From assembly GCA_013433145.1 (NCBI GenBank), contig CM024190.1, positions 992,001 to 1,056,000 of the forward strand: 64,000 bases of DNA. The letters are read 5' to 3'. Made by a program: the position numbers and the translations under genes. Shown here in pieces: positions 12,574 to 25,634 of this stretch. Every line of letters starts with the position of its first letter. The stretch's first letter is position 1. A model generated the notes under the pieces. The model was given only the letters and a program-made list of their open reading frames with translations, was not told the origin of the DNA and did no database searches. The stretch comes from Ascaris suum. Lineage: Eukaryota; Nematoda; Chromadorea; Rhabditida; Ascarididae.

Positions 12574-14740
12574 TACGCGGATGCCATACAATGTTGCCCT
12601 TTTATAGTGCATATTGTTTTGAGAGGTTTGTTTATGGCTTTGTCTGAATTAAATGTTCGATAAGTGGGAGCAACGTTTTTATTTTAGGGGATGGGAAGGG
12701 TGTTATATCACACCTGATTTACCTTACAATATGCCTGAACTGCACCGTGTCGTTCCTCCTTTGGAATTGCGCGTGTACTATGCTATGTTATGCCTGAAAC
12801 GATTTTTCACAAACTTGTGACGGTTGGAAGAGTTGCTTCAGAAAATCCACGCTCATTGGCGCCAGAAAGGTCATGTCTTGAATGAAGACAATGTCATGGC
12901 AGAAGATACCTTCTAGACTCCTGTTGTCAGAAGACGTCTAGACCATCTGATTTTATTGAATGTTGTTGCGCTGCCTTGCATTCGCGATGCCACTGTTCGT
13001 GCACTTACGTTTGAAATGATACCTTCAGTGATAACTATTGAGGGTGCACTGTTAATGTGTTCTAGCCACAAATTGTTGTTTGCTTATTTGTAATGGACAC
13101 TAAACTGTTCCTCAAAATAGTCGGAGCAAAAGTTTTTCTTGATTTTTGTCGATTTTACCACAATTTTTTCAATTCAAAGAAGTAGTTGCTTAAAATGTTG
13201 TTTGCAGAGTGTTGTTGTTTAAAACTTCGACGTCTTTTAAGGTGATTTAATTTTCTTTCTATGAATAAATAAGTAAATTGTTGTTTTCAGAGGTCGCTTG
13301 TTTCTCAGATGCGTTCTCTTTCTTATGCTCTGTGATTATTTGGTGCTAATTAGAGGCGTTTTGAATATATTGGGAAAGGCTAGCAAGCAAATGCAGAGAT
13401 GGCTGCGAATAGAAGGAAGGATCGTTAGAGGAGCCTATACATTCGGTCATTTTGTTCTAATTTTTGAAGTTGATCCTTATACAGTTCGTTGCGCTTTCTC
13501 CACAACCTTTTCACTGCCAATTTTCCCTCTCTTTTTAGCACAGGAAAAAATCTTGCGGTATTCTCTTTGAAATATCGATCTGCCTTTCACACAAATGGGA
13601 GGGTGCATTGGTGAGAGATTGGCTATGCGCCGTAGGCATCAAGGGTGAAGAAAAACGCAGACGCTCATTTCCGAGGCTGGTTTAGAGGATAACTCGTAGT
13701 TGAGTGGAAATACACATACATGTTGCTGTACTTTGACTTCAAGTGTACATAAAATGTTTCATTTATGCGTCTTTGTTTGCACATCGAAATGCAGCAGGGT
13801 TCAGTTGCCCAGTTACTGTGTTATTGCAAATACACGTGCAGGTTTTTTTTTTTCAGCAATGAAAAATTTGGAGCACACAAGTCACTCAGCAGCACGTCGT
13901 TCACGACCTCATCTCAGACACTGCTAAGTTTTAGGCGTGTCGACCCCCCATGCTCTTCCACTTCTACTTTCAGCTGCGTCGTTTGAAGCAAGTATGCCAG
14001 TTTAGCACGAAAAAGTCCATTAAGCTCTCTGTCTTTCTAGTTTCGTTTAGCATGACTTAGGCGAGTTTTCCAACATGTGATCACGCATTGTTTGCTCAAG
14101 TTATAATATGCAAATATAAGAAAAGACTTGTGCTGGTTTATCTTTCGGCAAAAATTGATAAACAATGCGTGAAATTGTATTGCAGTTATTATGCAACTTT
14201 CGAATTATTTGCGATGCATCTTCCTTAATTTCATTCCCTCTTAGTCCAGTTTTGCACTGTGTTCGAACATGAAGCAAGTATGCCTATGTGTGGGACTGTG
14301 ATGGAGAAAGACGAGCCTTCATAACGTGGAATGTGAACTTTCCTCCTCAGCATCCAGAACTGACCCTCTCGTGTGCTGTTGAAACAACGAAGCCATTTAT
14401 ATTGCGGACGTGTTTTTGGTCGGCGTTTTGTGGAAGGCACATTTGTCGGACGAGTTAACCGTATTTTGTGCCAGTTTAGCCGTACATGATAGCCGTATGC
14501 TATTGTTAAGGTGGATGAGTTCTATAAGAGAGAGTATACTAACAAAACACCGATATTAGGGCTGATGTTGTCATAGGGCGGTAGCTTTTCGCTATTGGTT
14601 TTTTTTTTTATTTCGGTGATCAGCTCGATGTGATGTACTGAGATGCGAAAATGTATCATTTTAAAGCATTCTTGACACCCACATTCATGCAACTCACTAC
14701 TCATTTTGTAATTGTTGAATATTGAAGCAAATAAGTGTGT
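12574..14740. other. intergenic region between MVD and METTL23
   Basis: No supported gene apart from repeat copy 2 (13665-13822). It should hold the MVD 3'-UTR and the METTL23 promoter. No canonical AATAAA was assigned close behind the MVD stop. An acceptor-like tttttttttcag at about 13853 and another at about 13970 are followed only by short frames. Confidence 0.4.
13665..13822 (+). repeat. dispersed repeat, copy 2
   Basis: Second copy of the element at 4230-4372, same orientation. The shared block begins near a degenerate 'atttccgagg' and runs to 'gcagcagggttcag', with many substitutions and small indels. It sits downstream of MVD, so the gene is bracketed by the pair. Encoded frames are similar in the two copies (a Cys/Leu-rich short peptide), but both are short and I do not regard them as genes. 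Confidence 0.75.
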
Positions 14741-17700
14741 ATGGTTCAATGGCTGCAGAGGCAATTTCAGGCGAGACGGTTGATGAACGTCGAGTATTGG
14801 AAGCATGTTTGGCCAAGCAGCGAAGTATTAGGTATGTATTGCTTGTTTCAATTTTGCTGCTCTCAGGTGTTTTGAAAGCGCTGTTTTGACTGCCTCAATG
14901 GGAAGCTTATATTCGAGTTTAAACCATGCTGAAGAAGGTTAGAGTGCAAGTATAGTTGCGAAACATTTCAGAAGTTATGAAAAATTCAAATAGCTTCAAG
15001 AAAATTTTTGCACCAGCCACCATCTATCGACCCAGATCAATGCGGTTGTGAGCCGGCCGGCGACGCTTCTGCAATAAGTAGCACGTGTACCGCAAACATA
15101 CTGCGGCTGCAGGACAAACCGTCTGAGCGCAAATTCACCTCTGTTACACCATCTGGCCATCGTTGCAGTTCCAAGGAACTTCGGGCTTTTAGATTTTGCG
15201 TGCATTTTAAAGCGCTTTGTATTATGTTTGCGGTATGTTGACCGTGACCATCTGGAGCCAAAGAAATTGTTGCTGCTACTGAGAAGGTACTACCTCACTC
15301 AAGTTTTCAAGCACTCATTACTTCCCCAGATAGCAGTTTTTTTCCTGGTTGGAATTGCCTGATCTCGAAGCCGAATCCTTGATGGGGCCGCCTTTCAGAC
15401 CGAGGGCAACGGTCCTGTTTTCCGAGGTAAAACAGCAATGGCCATACGTAAAAGACAAGAACAATAGTTGAAGCCAGGAACAGCAGTTGAATCTTTCGAA
15501 ACATGCAGCCGCAGCTTGCATGTTCTAGGTTGTGGGGCGAACCACTAACTGCAGTTGTTTTTTCCACACAGGGCCCAAAGCTGACGCCGGAACCCGGTTT
15601 TATGAAGTGAATGACTGACGCGAGTTTTTTCGACGCTCAGAATGTGAGTAGGGACTGGAGTCAGATTTCCAGAACTTTTCAGATGAAGTTAAAGACAAAA
15701 TTTTTGGAAGTTGGAGTCGGACCCTGACTTACTCAAACACTACTTTCGGCGCCAGAAATAGATTTTCTGGACCTCATGATCAGAAGAGCCAAGATTTTTC
15801 AGGCCACGGCTTCGAAGCAAGAATGAGAGTCAGATTTCACGGACCTGGAGTTGATACGCGAACTAGAGCCACCTTTTTAAACACCATAGATGAAGCTGTG
15901 GCCGAATTTAAATGTTCGAAGTTTGAAGCTTGAGCCGGAGCCAAATTTTTCGGGCATCGTAGTCGGGACTAAGGTTGGGAGTGAATTTTTTGGGTGGTAG
16001 AAATGTAGCAGAAGTCAGGCGGCTTGTCAAAGCGCAGAATCAGAACAGAAGATTGAAGCTTTAAATACGAAAAGGGGGGCTGAAGACAGAAATTTCCGAA
16101 AAGAGGGATGCGAGCCGGAGCTGGAACTTCCACTTCGTTTACACCCATAATTTCACTGTTCCTCTATTAAAACACGTAATGTTAATTATTTTTTCAAATA
16201 CAAGATATTACGAAAATTCCATTTGAATGGAAAGTGGAGAAGTTTGTGATGACGATAAAGAATCTCTTGATTTCTTCCTAACGGCTGTTTAGGAAAACTC
16301 GAGTCACTTAGTAACTTCTCTTAACATTTTGGGCAACTAGTAACAACTGTTTTCAACAAAAGAAATTGCCGCTCAGATAAGAAAGGTTGTCTTTGAAAAA
16401 AAAGGAAAACCATTTAGTTTAGATCTTTCGACAGGAAGGAAGCGCTTTTTTTCTTCTTTGCACCAAATGTTTGAAGTCGGTGAAAAGAATTTCCTGTCGG
16501 ATGGGAATTGTCTGCACTTGTCGGCAGACTTTTTGCCACTACAGCGTTGTTACCTTTCAAGTATTTATCATTGCTGTTTATCAGTTATTCTGATAATCGA
16601 CGTAAAGCTATCGTACAGAGCGCATTTTCCGCCCTACGCGTACACATCGTCGGCTATAAATTTGTGCGTAGAGAAGCTGGGGATCAGCTAATCGTACTTA
16701 TTTGTGCTTTTTTGAGTTGCTATTACAGCATAGCAGTAAGCGGAACAAGAATGAGAATGCCGGAAAAAGAGAAACTTCCATTCATCGACGGGAGTCATTT
16801 TTAGGGGAATTCGTTAATTCAAATGCGTCACTTTTTCGTAATACAACGGTTGTCGAGCTCGGTGCTGGAGCGACAGGCATTCCCGGAATCGTGGCGTCAA
16901 AATGCGGCGCTGAATTAGTAATCCTCACTGAACATCCTCATAATCAACAGGTTATCGCGTTTTTTGTTTTTTCCAATGCTCTTCTCTGAAACCGGATATG
17001 ATAAATTTGGAGTTATGTAGAAAGAAGGTAGTGATAACTTTGTGTGATCGATAGAGGGCCAGTGCACGATAAATGCAAACTGAAGGCGGTAATCGCTTTT
17101 TATTGTTTGATCCAGTTTTTTTCAATGAGTTTGTTTTATGTTCTGGATCCGACTGGCCGACTTCATCTTTGTGATTTGATAGTGTTTCGGTCGGATCGGA
17201 TGGGATAAGAGTTAGAAGTTTATGTTTAGTTAGAGGGGAACCGGTTGAAGTATTTTACGCTGGTTAGAAGGGTTGGATAGGATTGGAAGAAAGGAAGATG
17301 TTGGTGAAAACATCTTTCATAGCTGAGTAAGTATAGATTGCAATAACTGTACAATTATTACTACAGTCTAATATATGTGAATGCTCTTTTTTCATTGAGA
17401 TTGCTGCAAAGAGCGTTGTATTGTTTTGTTGTGCGTAGCGCCCGCCCATTGTTGAAAGGATATTGCGTTGTAGTGAGCAACCTTTGATGCCTACATCTTT
17501 GCCCTCTTACTTTATAGCCTACTATCATTTCTATCAAAAGTGCTACGTTTATTATACTTGCCTTTACTGTGTGTCGTTTTGCTCATCTGATACTACCGAG
17601 GATTACCCAATCGTTTACTATATCCTTTCAACCAACTCGATCTGCTGATTTAAAAATTCTGTCGTAGCTGTTTTTACCTAGTACCTAGATTTTCTTACAA

Positions 17701-19046
17701 TCATGAGAGCAATTCTCATTAAATCTCATTATTGAGCACTGTCTTATTGGTGGACTTTTAGTTGTTTTTCCTTTTGTGTGGAAAAATGATGAGGGAAAAG
17801 TTTTTGCTTCTTTGGCAATTGTTCTTCCAATTGCGAACACAGATATCAGAGTGACGAACGATTCGAACGGACGCTTTCTGTATGCCGCTGACTTTCATAT
17901 GAGAAAGGAGAGTACGAACGAGCAAACTTAGACAAACAGACTTATCCTTCGACGAGAGAGTTATTTCCATATTGAATTGCTGAATGAAAAACTGCACGAT
18001 AAATCCGGCAGAGATGTTTAGAATGGCAAAAAAATTTTTCGGAGACCATTCAGAGAGTAAATTTTGCTTCTTCGTGATGAGTCTTTGTTGAGTTTATTTT
18101 CAGGCTTTGGATCTGCTCAAACTTAATTGCATTCGAAATGCGCTTCGCGATAGTTCATTTTTGGTTCAGGTAATCAGACAACTTTCCTCTGATGATGAGT
18201 TTCCCTTTTTTTTTCGATGCCGTTGGTTATTAATTTCGAATTGTTATACGTGATAGCTGTTGGTTTTGCATGCTAAGATTGTCATAACGAGCAACGAAAT
18301 GATGAGCCGAATATGATCATTTCCGCAGAGTGCTGTTTCATTTGTCCTTGCCTTTGGATGCCTTTAATTCTAGGTAAGTTCATTATTTTGTGAAATATAT
18401 TTTGGGAGCGCTGCATGACCGAATTTCGAAGCGCCTCTCTTCTTTTCTCCTTCATCTCTTTCGAAGGTCACAGGTAGAAGTGTAACCTACGCCTTCCTTC
18501 ATTTCAATTCCTTTTTGAATCGCATTGCACATTCACAACATACGCTTTGATGATGGAATTCGGCTTGTAAATAGCGTCTTAAATGTGAATTTTTATTTCG
18601 TTGACAAGTTACCGTCAGGTATATCGTATTTGTTTGGGTATTAGTCCCGTGAGTTCTGTCATTCGCGGTGTTAGAGATTGTGCATCTGCTCAAGAGAAAG
18701 AGCTTGGCCCTAATTTTCTCATATAGGTGAGTATTTAAAGCCTTCTCAGAGGGAGGCGCTTATATTTGTCATCTGTCTAATAAGAGATTCTGTTGAAGAG
18801 AGGAAGCTCAAGTACAAGCAGATTTGGTATGCTATACGATAGTTGATGTTTGCGCTTGTAGGGCCTTGATTGGGAGTCCATTCCGGCTATCGACAGTCTG
18901 CTAGACCAGTTGCATCATTTGGATTTTATCCTCGCAGCTGATGTCTTCTATGACCCTAAGGTATTCGAGTCGCTGGTGGCGGCAATCGCTCATATAGTCG
19001 ACAGGTTTACCAGTGCTCAGTGCTTTTTCACCTACGAAGAAAGAGA
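14741..19046 (+). CDS. mettl23: METTL23-like protein methyltransferase, 3' end unresolved
   Basis: Class I (Rossmann) S-adenosylmethionine-dependent methyltransferase of the METTL21/METTL23 group, probably modifying a protein substrate. Exons: 14741-14831, 16805-16950, 18104-18169 and 18862-19046, with phases 1, 0 and 0 matching at the joins (about 162 residues). Visible motifs: YWKHVWPSSEVLGEFV at the start (family WPS signature), motif I VVELGAGATGIPGI, the following KCGAELVILTEH strand, and LDFILAADVFYDP (motif II, post-motif Asp), then a FFTYEER strand. The ATG at 14741 has an in-frame stop just upstream, but acceptor-like ctgcag and aatttcag lie inside the first exon, so a different upstream exon is possible. 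The human protein continues for about 60 residues after the TY strand; the matching terminal exon(s) should lie after 19046 but no candidate there is convincing. Confidence 0.8.
15630..16135. repeat. degenerate minisatellite in METTL23 intron 1
   Basis: About 500 bp in which diverged phrases of the type 'gaagctggagccagatttttc' recur (ggagtcagatttcc, agagtcagatttcacgg, ggagccaaatttttcgg, ggagctggaacttcc). The spacing is irregular, so I give no period. It looks like an old, decayed tandem array with no coding role. Confidence 0.55.
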
Positions 19047-20051
19047 GTTAGTTTGCCGGTTTTCTTTTCTGCATGTGGTCAAATTGCATATTTCACGAGA
19101 GATAGCATGTTTCGTTGTTTTCGGAGATAGATAAGGGAAGGAAAACAGAGTAGGTAGTCCTTGATTGATATGGCGGCGCGGAATGTTTGCGGAGTTCAGG
19201 AAAACCAAAATCTTCGGCGAAACGCCAGTCCGCATCTCGTTCGACACTCCAATTCAACACCTTAAGCTAAGTGTAGTTTTTTTTAATGCCGTCGATTTCG
19301 TGCCTCTTTTAAAGGTGGATGCTTTTTAGCTGCATATGAGCACACTGTTACCAAAATAGCAGCTGCTTTTTGTTTGCCCTTCAACCGGGTCGCATTTCTA
19401 TACAGGAGCTTGATTAAGCTTTATGTTGTATTCAAATATTGTGAGAGTTATGGGTGCTCTTTAGTTTTTATTGCTTATCGACAATACTTACCTCTGAAAA
19501 AGCCATTTTTTGCTGCATGCTATTTTGTGACGATTGGGCGCTGCCTAGTTGAAGTGTTTTGTCTTTGCTTTTTCTTTCTGGAGAATATATTTTTTGAAAG
19601 GTGAGGAAACGAATTGCTTTGATTTGTTCATCTACGAACCGGTGGTCACTGCTTTCCGTCATGGGCATTGTGCGAACCCCGTTTTGAAGGAGAGATATGC
19701 TTTTAACGGCATCCAAGAGACAGATTGTGTGACTGGTTTGAGCTTTTGGGCACTGAACAGCGTAGGGAGGGGAGGTGGTAAATACGCGGCGAATTGTGAA
19801 CTTGTGACGGAAGTGACTCAACATGATGTGACATGCGTCAACAGAGGCTCGTTTTTCGACGGTATGGTGCGAGTTTCGCAGAAAATGCTGCGAAACAGAT
19901 AAAGCAGTATCAACTAATGGAAATTGTTACTTTGCAACAGATTGCCTTATTCGTTAAAGTCGATGATGTATAATTGTTTTTGCGCTCTTATCATTATGTA
20001 GCTTTTTTTTTAAATTCACTAGCCTAAAAAATTCTTAACTGTCGGGACGGG

Positions 20052-20690
20052 ATGAGGTTTACCAAGCGCTTACGGCACGAACATATTTTAATGGTGAAAC
20101 TTTATTACAAATATGAGAACTTCGCCGAATTTGCCACACAGTGGCCAGAGCACTTCTCCACGCCATCACAGGACTCTAGAGTGATCAAGACTGTTGTCAC
20201 TGATTTTGAAGAAATAGATACTGTTGAGGATGCATTTCGCAGCGGACGGCCGTAGTCCAGTGAATCAGAGGAAAAAAAATTTTGGATTTTCAGTGCCATT
20301 GACTGCAGCCCAAAAAATTCAGCTAATCGGCTCTCACTGGACCAGGGAACCCCGAAAACCAGTGTCCAGCGCATTCTTCACGAAAAAGGCTTCAAGACCT
20401 ACCACCCACAGCTATTAAATGGTTTGACGGAAGATGACTTCGATAAAAGAGTTAGATTTTGTGAAACTTTTCTGAAGAAGATGAAAGAAGGGACCGTCGA
20501 CATCAAGAAAATTTTGTAGTCTGATTAAGCAGTTCCCAAGCTTGACGGCCATGTGCGTGTTTAGATTGTTTGGTTCTGAGCAGTACGCAAATCGAACAAG
20601 ATTCCTACTCACGAATACAGTAGTTGAGAAAAAGTCAGTCGGATAGACATGTGTGATTGTGAGATGGGTATACCGTCTTGGAAGTCGCAA
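20052..20690 (+). pseudogene. decayed Tc1/mariner-superfamily transposase (DUF4817 / HTH type)
   Basis: Remnant of a DNA-transposon transposase broken by frameshifts and stops. The first frame (20052-20255) shows the N-terminal helix-turn-helix region that ends in the typical TVEDAFRSGRP motif. A second frame (about 20330-20520) continues with TSVQRILHEKGFK..YHPQLLNGLTEDDFDKRV, the linker leading to the DDE domain, followed by stops where the first catalytic region (ILWSDE-like, here IL-stop-SD) and a LDGHV segment are still visible. The C-terminal catalytic part is missing. No terminal inverted repeats were found. The element is inactive and lies downstream of the METTL23-like gene. Confidence 0.8.
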
Positions 20691-23530
20691 CAGCGCATGG
20701 GTTCAAACACGAGAGACTAGAGAAGCGGACAGGCGCAATTATAGCAATGGCGGAGACAATCAGTGCAGTTTATGCAATTTTGTACATCGCATGCGTCTGA
20801 GCTGTTTTGACAATAGATGCATTTCGCCGACATCGCTTTTCACAGCATGAAAAGTTTGACATTTTCTGCGTCACGTATTTATTCATCTTTCAACGCTTGA
20901 TGAAATCGTATCACTCGAAGTTTTAATTGAATGCAAGCGACAAATATCCACTGCCGCGTTCTGAAAAGTTCTACGCACCGAGCTATGGGGTTTGCCACAA
21001 AGTTCTTGACCAACAAGCTTTTGAATAGTGCCACCTCTAGTCCGACCTTGTTTTATGCAATACAGTGGTCAAAGAATTACTCAACACCCCACATCCCCCT
21101 TCCTCCGCTTTATTTTCGTTTGCTGCTGCACTTGATTACCCTGCTTACCCCCTTCAATGATTGCACAAGATATTGAGATTGAATTTGGTTTGCATCATTA
21201 TTCTAGCAAACTTCGATATGAATGCGAACTTAATGAGGGCATACTAGAGGCCTGAAATTTGTTAGTGTTAAAGTGATCGACTGTGATGAAATTTGCAAGC
21301 GACGTATTGGTCCCGTTTGACGATATCGTTCGAACCAAGATAGGTACTCGGAAGGAGGTGAGCGCAGCGTTTGAACATGAGGCAACGTTTGAAGGTGGAC
21401 ATGAGGGTCGCTTTATCGAGGCTAAACTACGGATACGGAACAGGCTGAAAGTCAAAATCATGCGCCGCGTCAAAACTTAAGATATCACTGCGACTATCAC
21501 ACTTTTCATCAAATTCGCCACTTTGGAGGGCTGAGAACGTTATATATAACTAGGAGTAAAGTTTGGTTTGCGATATTCCCAACTTGCCAAGGCTTGAGAA
21601 GAAACAAAGTTGGGCAGAGTTAAGGAACCGCTGCCGCATTGGCAGTTAAGATAGCACGGCTTATGCACAAGCGCAGCCGTACCTCCTTACCTTTTCCCTA
21701 CCATAACCCACTCCCCACTCCCCTCCACTCACCCCGTTCACGTGCTGCGCAGTTCCGTTGCCGAAATGAACTTATGCTATCATTGAACGCATAGAAATAC
21801 TCACATTCTCACGTTCAGTTTTCATTTCTGATCTTTTTTTCAGTTTTTTTAAAACATTGGTCTCTGCAGTATCGAGTAGCACTTGCAACTAACAAGAATC
21901 TGTCATGGATCAACCAATCCATGGCTCATTCAGCGTGTTTATCGAATGAGGACATCTAGAAGCGAAAGCGAAAGTCAGAGACCTTTAGCTGCTTCTTACT
22001 GTCAGCAACCATCAGTTCGATGAGGGCACGCTAAAATTTCATAAGTTGTGTATCTTAGCTCTAATCACATCGTGAAGTACTTCAGAAACAGACATCCCAA
22101 CCTTTACACTAATATCTGCTGTACATGGCTGCTACTCAAATTGCATTTGGCCACTACTAATATTCTGCCAAAATGGCGCCGATGAAGTATATTGCAACTT
22201 ATGAGGACATATCAAGAATGCTATTCTATATGTTGCCTTGCCGTCTAAATTTCCAGCTTATCATATTCATAAGTAAATGCTGTCGTTGAGATTTTTCGAT
22301 TGTATCGCATAATACTGGTATAAATACTGCTGCAGTAACGTTTAAAGTGGGCTGTTTGGTACTAGTTCACCAAGCTGCATTACTATTATGTCGTCTTGGT
22401 GCTATGCTTTTACATTTTTACTTTTGCTTTAATCGACAAGGCATTCATTACGAATAAATGTCCCTTCATACCACTACCGCTTCTGTTTAGCTGAAGTTAT
22501 AAGGTAGCGTGAAGGTTAGGGCTTGGGCTCGTCTTCCGCCTATCGGATAATGACGTTGTTCGACTCAAGGGGATAGTTCCGACTTGCTCCACCGCCCTCG
22601 TCCCGATGAGACCAATGGCCAGAATGATTCGATAGGATGAAGCCAAAGAGTTTGCTTGGAGCCCTCTCAAAATCGACCGCCTAATAAGCAATACTAAACG
22701 ATGAATGATTTGACGCTATGATATGCTATATAATATTATCGTTTGTTGTTTGTTTTTTTTTATTTTGCCAAACTTTTCCATATGATTTCTTGCTAGGAGC
22801 CAATTTTGAATTAATTTCACTCATCTGCTAATCGGTCATTGTTTGTATGACGATGTAAAAGTCATTATGCAAATTTTTGCTGTTTTTTCCTAACTTTAGG
22901 AATCATTAATCTATGCTCATTACTAGAGGAAGCATTCGACGAAGATGGTTGATCGTTGTTGCTTTTATGTTTTATTGAATGTTTATTATAAGAAATTAAA
23001 CATTTATGTTTGCTGTTCTATAGCGATTGCATAGTGTATAGTTAAAGATACGTCTGAAATTTGCGATCGCTTAACAGTGAGGTAGTTGTTTATATCAGTT
23101 GTTGCACTTTGTCATCACGCTTGAGATTGCTCTTTTTTTTTAATATGAGCATTGTGAATACTCATATAAATAGGCATTCCTTATCGCTATGCACTGTTTG
23201 TTAGTTAATTATCACCGTAATTTGAGTGTATTTCGGCTTCTAAGCTTTTGAATGAGCGCTTTTTTTTTCCTGTGGAAATTTTCGAAGTTAATCTCGAGAA
23301 TAGAATATTTGATATTTGAGAGCTTTTTTTTTCTTTTTATTTTGATGACGAGTGAATAATAATATGGCAGAGTTTGAAGTTTACCCTGGCTCTTATCTTT
23401 CTCGCACTCATCAGTACAATGACCTTTATGCTTAGATTCTATTGAAGTACTTGCTCATTAATAATATAGAAAATGTATGCGAATATCATATGTTGAGAAT
23501 GTTTGCTGCTACTGCAGTTGAAATTTTGTC
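20691..23530. other. intergenic region
   Basis: No supported gene. Open frames on both strands at 21198-21480 overlap in antisense and resemble nothing known. The rest is AT-rich with frequent T runs. It should include the promoter of the small gene that starts at 23531. Confidence 0.4.
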
Positions 23531-25634
23531 ATGGCCGAAATGGATATTACCGAAGCCACCGAAGGAAGTGGCAAACATCCGCGAGTGAGAAATTTTGAGG
23601 GAAGCAAACGAATATCACGGAAAAGAATGCGTAGCGCTCTATGCTTCTGTGGATTTTTTCTGCAGAAGTCGTCAAATGTTGCTAGGTAATAGCGGCTCTA
23701 TCACATACCACTTCTGTGAATGAGTGAATTGGGTAAATTTAGCGGCAGAATACAATTTGCCTTTCGTTGACGGCCATTTGATTGTATCTCGAGGGCTTCT
23801 GGTAAATACAAACTGCGCACTTGATAGTGAATTCGAATTGAAGACTTGAGGCTGTAAATTTTTTTTTTCACTTTAAAGAACCACATGTTTCGGCGATCAT
23901 GACAAGAACCGTGAAGGTTTTTCAAAAAAAAAAAAAAACTTTTTTCGTAGCGGTTTTCAAAATCTCGGGATGAGTCTTTACAAACATTCGTAATAAGTAA
24001 TGAATGACTAGATCGGGTTCATACTACCACTGTTTAAGTACAATTTTACGAATCGGAATTGTGAGTATAAGTGAATAGGGATTATTATGCGACTAGGCAA
24101 TACTATTAGTATGGGCTTGGAAAATATGATTCATTTTTGGCATTTTATTGATGCATCGAATAAAACATTTTGATTGCAACTCATTTAATGAAATCATCGA
24201 TTAAAATTCCTACTGTTCTCTCTTTTTAGTTCAATTTAAGTGTAATATCTCAATGCTTTCGAAAACAAAATATATTTCATCGATAATTTCGTTGATAAAT
24301 CGTTTATTAATGAATTCTTATCGTTCACAGATCAGTTGGATAGGTCAAAGATCTTTCGGAAATTCTTGATTTTTCAGCAGGATCTTTTGAAATTTCTTGC
24401 CTTTCGTTTTTTTTTTTGATGCTGGTCACATTCATTCGAATTTCTTTGTGTGTGAGGAGTGAGTTTTTGTAGTTTGATGCTTAAGTGTTGCTTTTCGCAA
24501 CGGTATTTGTGTGCCCTAGAATTGCACGCTAGCTTTCACAGTCTTCATCTGAAAATTGGAAGGTGCAAGATAAATGTTGGAATGTTTAATATCGATGCTT
24601 ACCAGTGAAAGTACTTCAGCTGTTGTGATTCTCATAACTTTTCGCTTACAGGAGGTATTTGTTACGTCAGTTTCAGTTTGTTGAAACACTCGATGCTTTT
24701 TAATTACAACAAATCCACACCTAGAAGTTTGGTTTCTGTGAGAGGATTGCATGCAAATTTTTATACAGTTATAGCTTCCGTTGAAGGAAATAAATGTGCA
24801 TATGCTTGATCGTTTTAAAAGATTAAAGGCATTAAGTGTCTGGAGGGGAAAATCCATTGAAATTTCACTGCTTTATTTAATTGAGGATATTTTTTTCAAA
24901 TATTGGTTGTGCGTTCTCATTAATGATATGGCGAAATGTTACCTGTTTTAGGTTCATCTTAGATTGAGGCAGCGTCTAGTTATTTGCATTTTTTAAAACA
25001 CTTCCCATTGTCGAACTAATGCCATAAACGTAGATGCTTAGCTTTGAGGTTATTTGAGTGTTTTGAGTGTAAATGTTTTTTATTTACTGTAATGGCCATT
25101 TACTATTGCTATAGAAATGTTTCATAAACACGTTTTCTTCCTCTATAGAAACCACATTTATAATGTTGATTGCATCGATCGATGAAATGTTCTTCTCAGG
25201 CAATTTATGCTAGCCAAAAATGTCTATAAGATCATGGTGTCACTAGAGGTATGATTCACCTGGCATCCTTTTATATCATTTCTTAAGTTGTGCTTTTTAA
25301 TGTCTCGCTTGCTCTCAGTTGAAAAAAAAAGGTGATATTTGAGTCTTTCCCATCTGCAGTTTCCAGCTTCCACTGAATATGGCCAAACAAGTAGCCGTTT
25401 CTATTTTGAGCAGAACCTTTGCATTTCCAGGTCCTTCCCCACTCCCATGACCAACTAATTTCTGAGGCTTCATCCAGTCAACTTTTGCCACCTCAAAGTA
25501 GTGTTGGTGAGGACGGAGAGGGGAATGGTAATAGTCCATCGCCCATGGTTTCGATACTGCCGACTTGTTCCCCTTCTCTTAGTGGTCGTGCAATCTCGTC
25601 TATCACAACAGCAACGATTTATTATCCTCTGTGA
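23531..25634 (+). CDS. small three-exon gene of unknown function
   Basis: I do not recognise the product. Proposed exons are 23531-23685, 25200-25248 and 25431-25634, giving 135 residues. Support is structural: the first exon opens with ATG (MAEMDITEATEG) behind a ctgcag acceptor 15 bp upstream and ends at a GCTAG/GTAATA donor in phase 2; the second follows ttcttctcag, restores that phase exactly, stays open and ends at GAG/GTATGA in phase 0; the third follows catttccag in phase 0 and runs to a stop. Exon 1 encodes an acidic start followed by a basic stretch (SKRISRKRMRS); exon 2 encodes an amphipathic segment (QFMLAKNVYKIMVSLE); exon 3 is Ser/Pro-rich and probably disordered. No signal peptide is evident. 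Extra exons within the long first intron cannot be excluded. Confidence 0.45.

Noticed and set aside
19549..19902. 117-codon plus-strand frame as the METTL23 C-terminus
   Set aside because: No resemblance to the expected last strands of the family, and an overlapping antisense frame of similar length exists.
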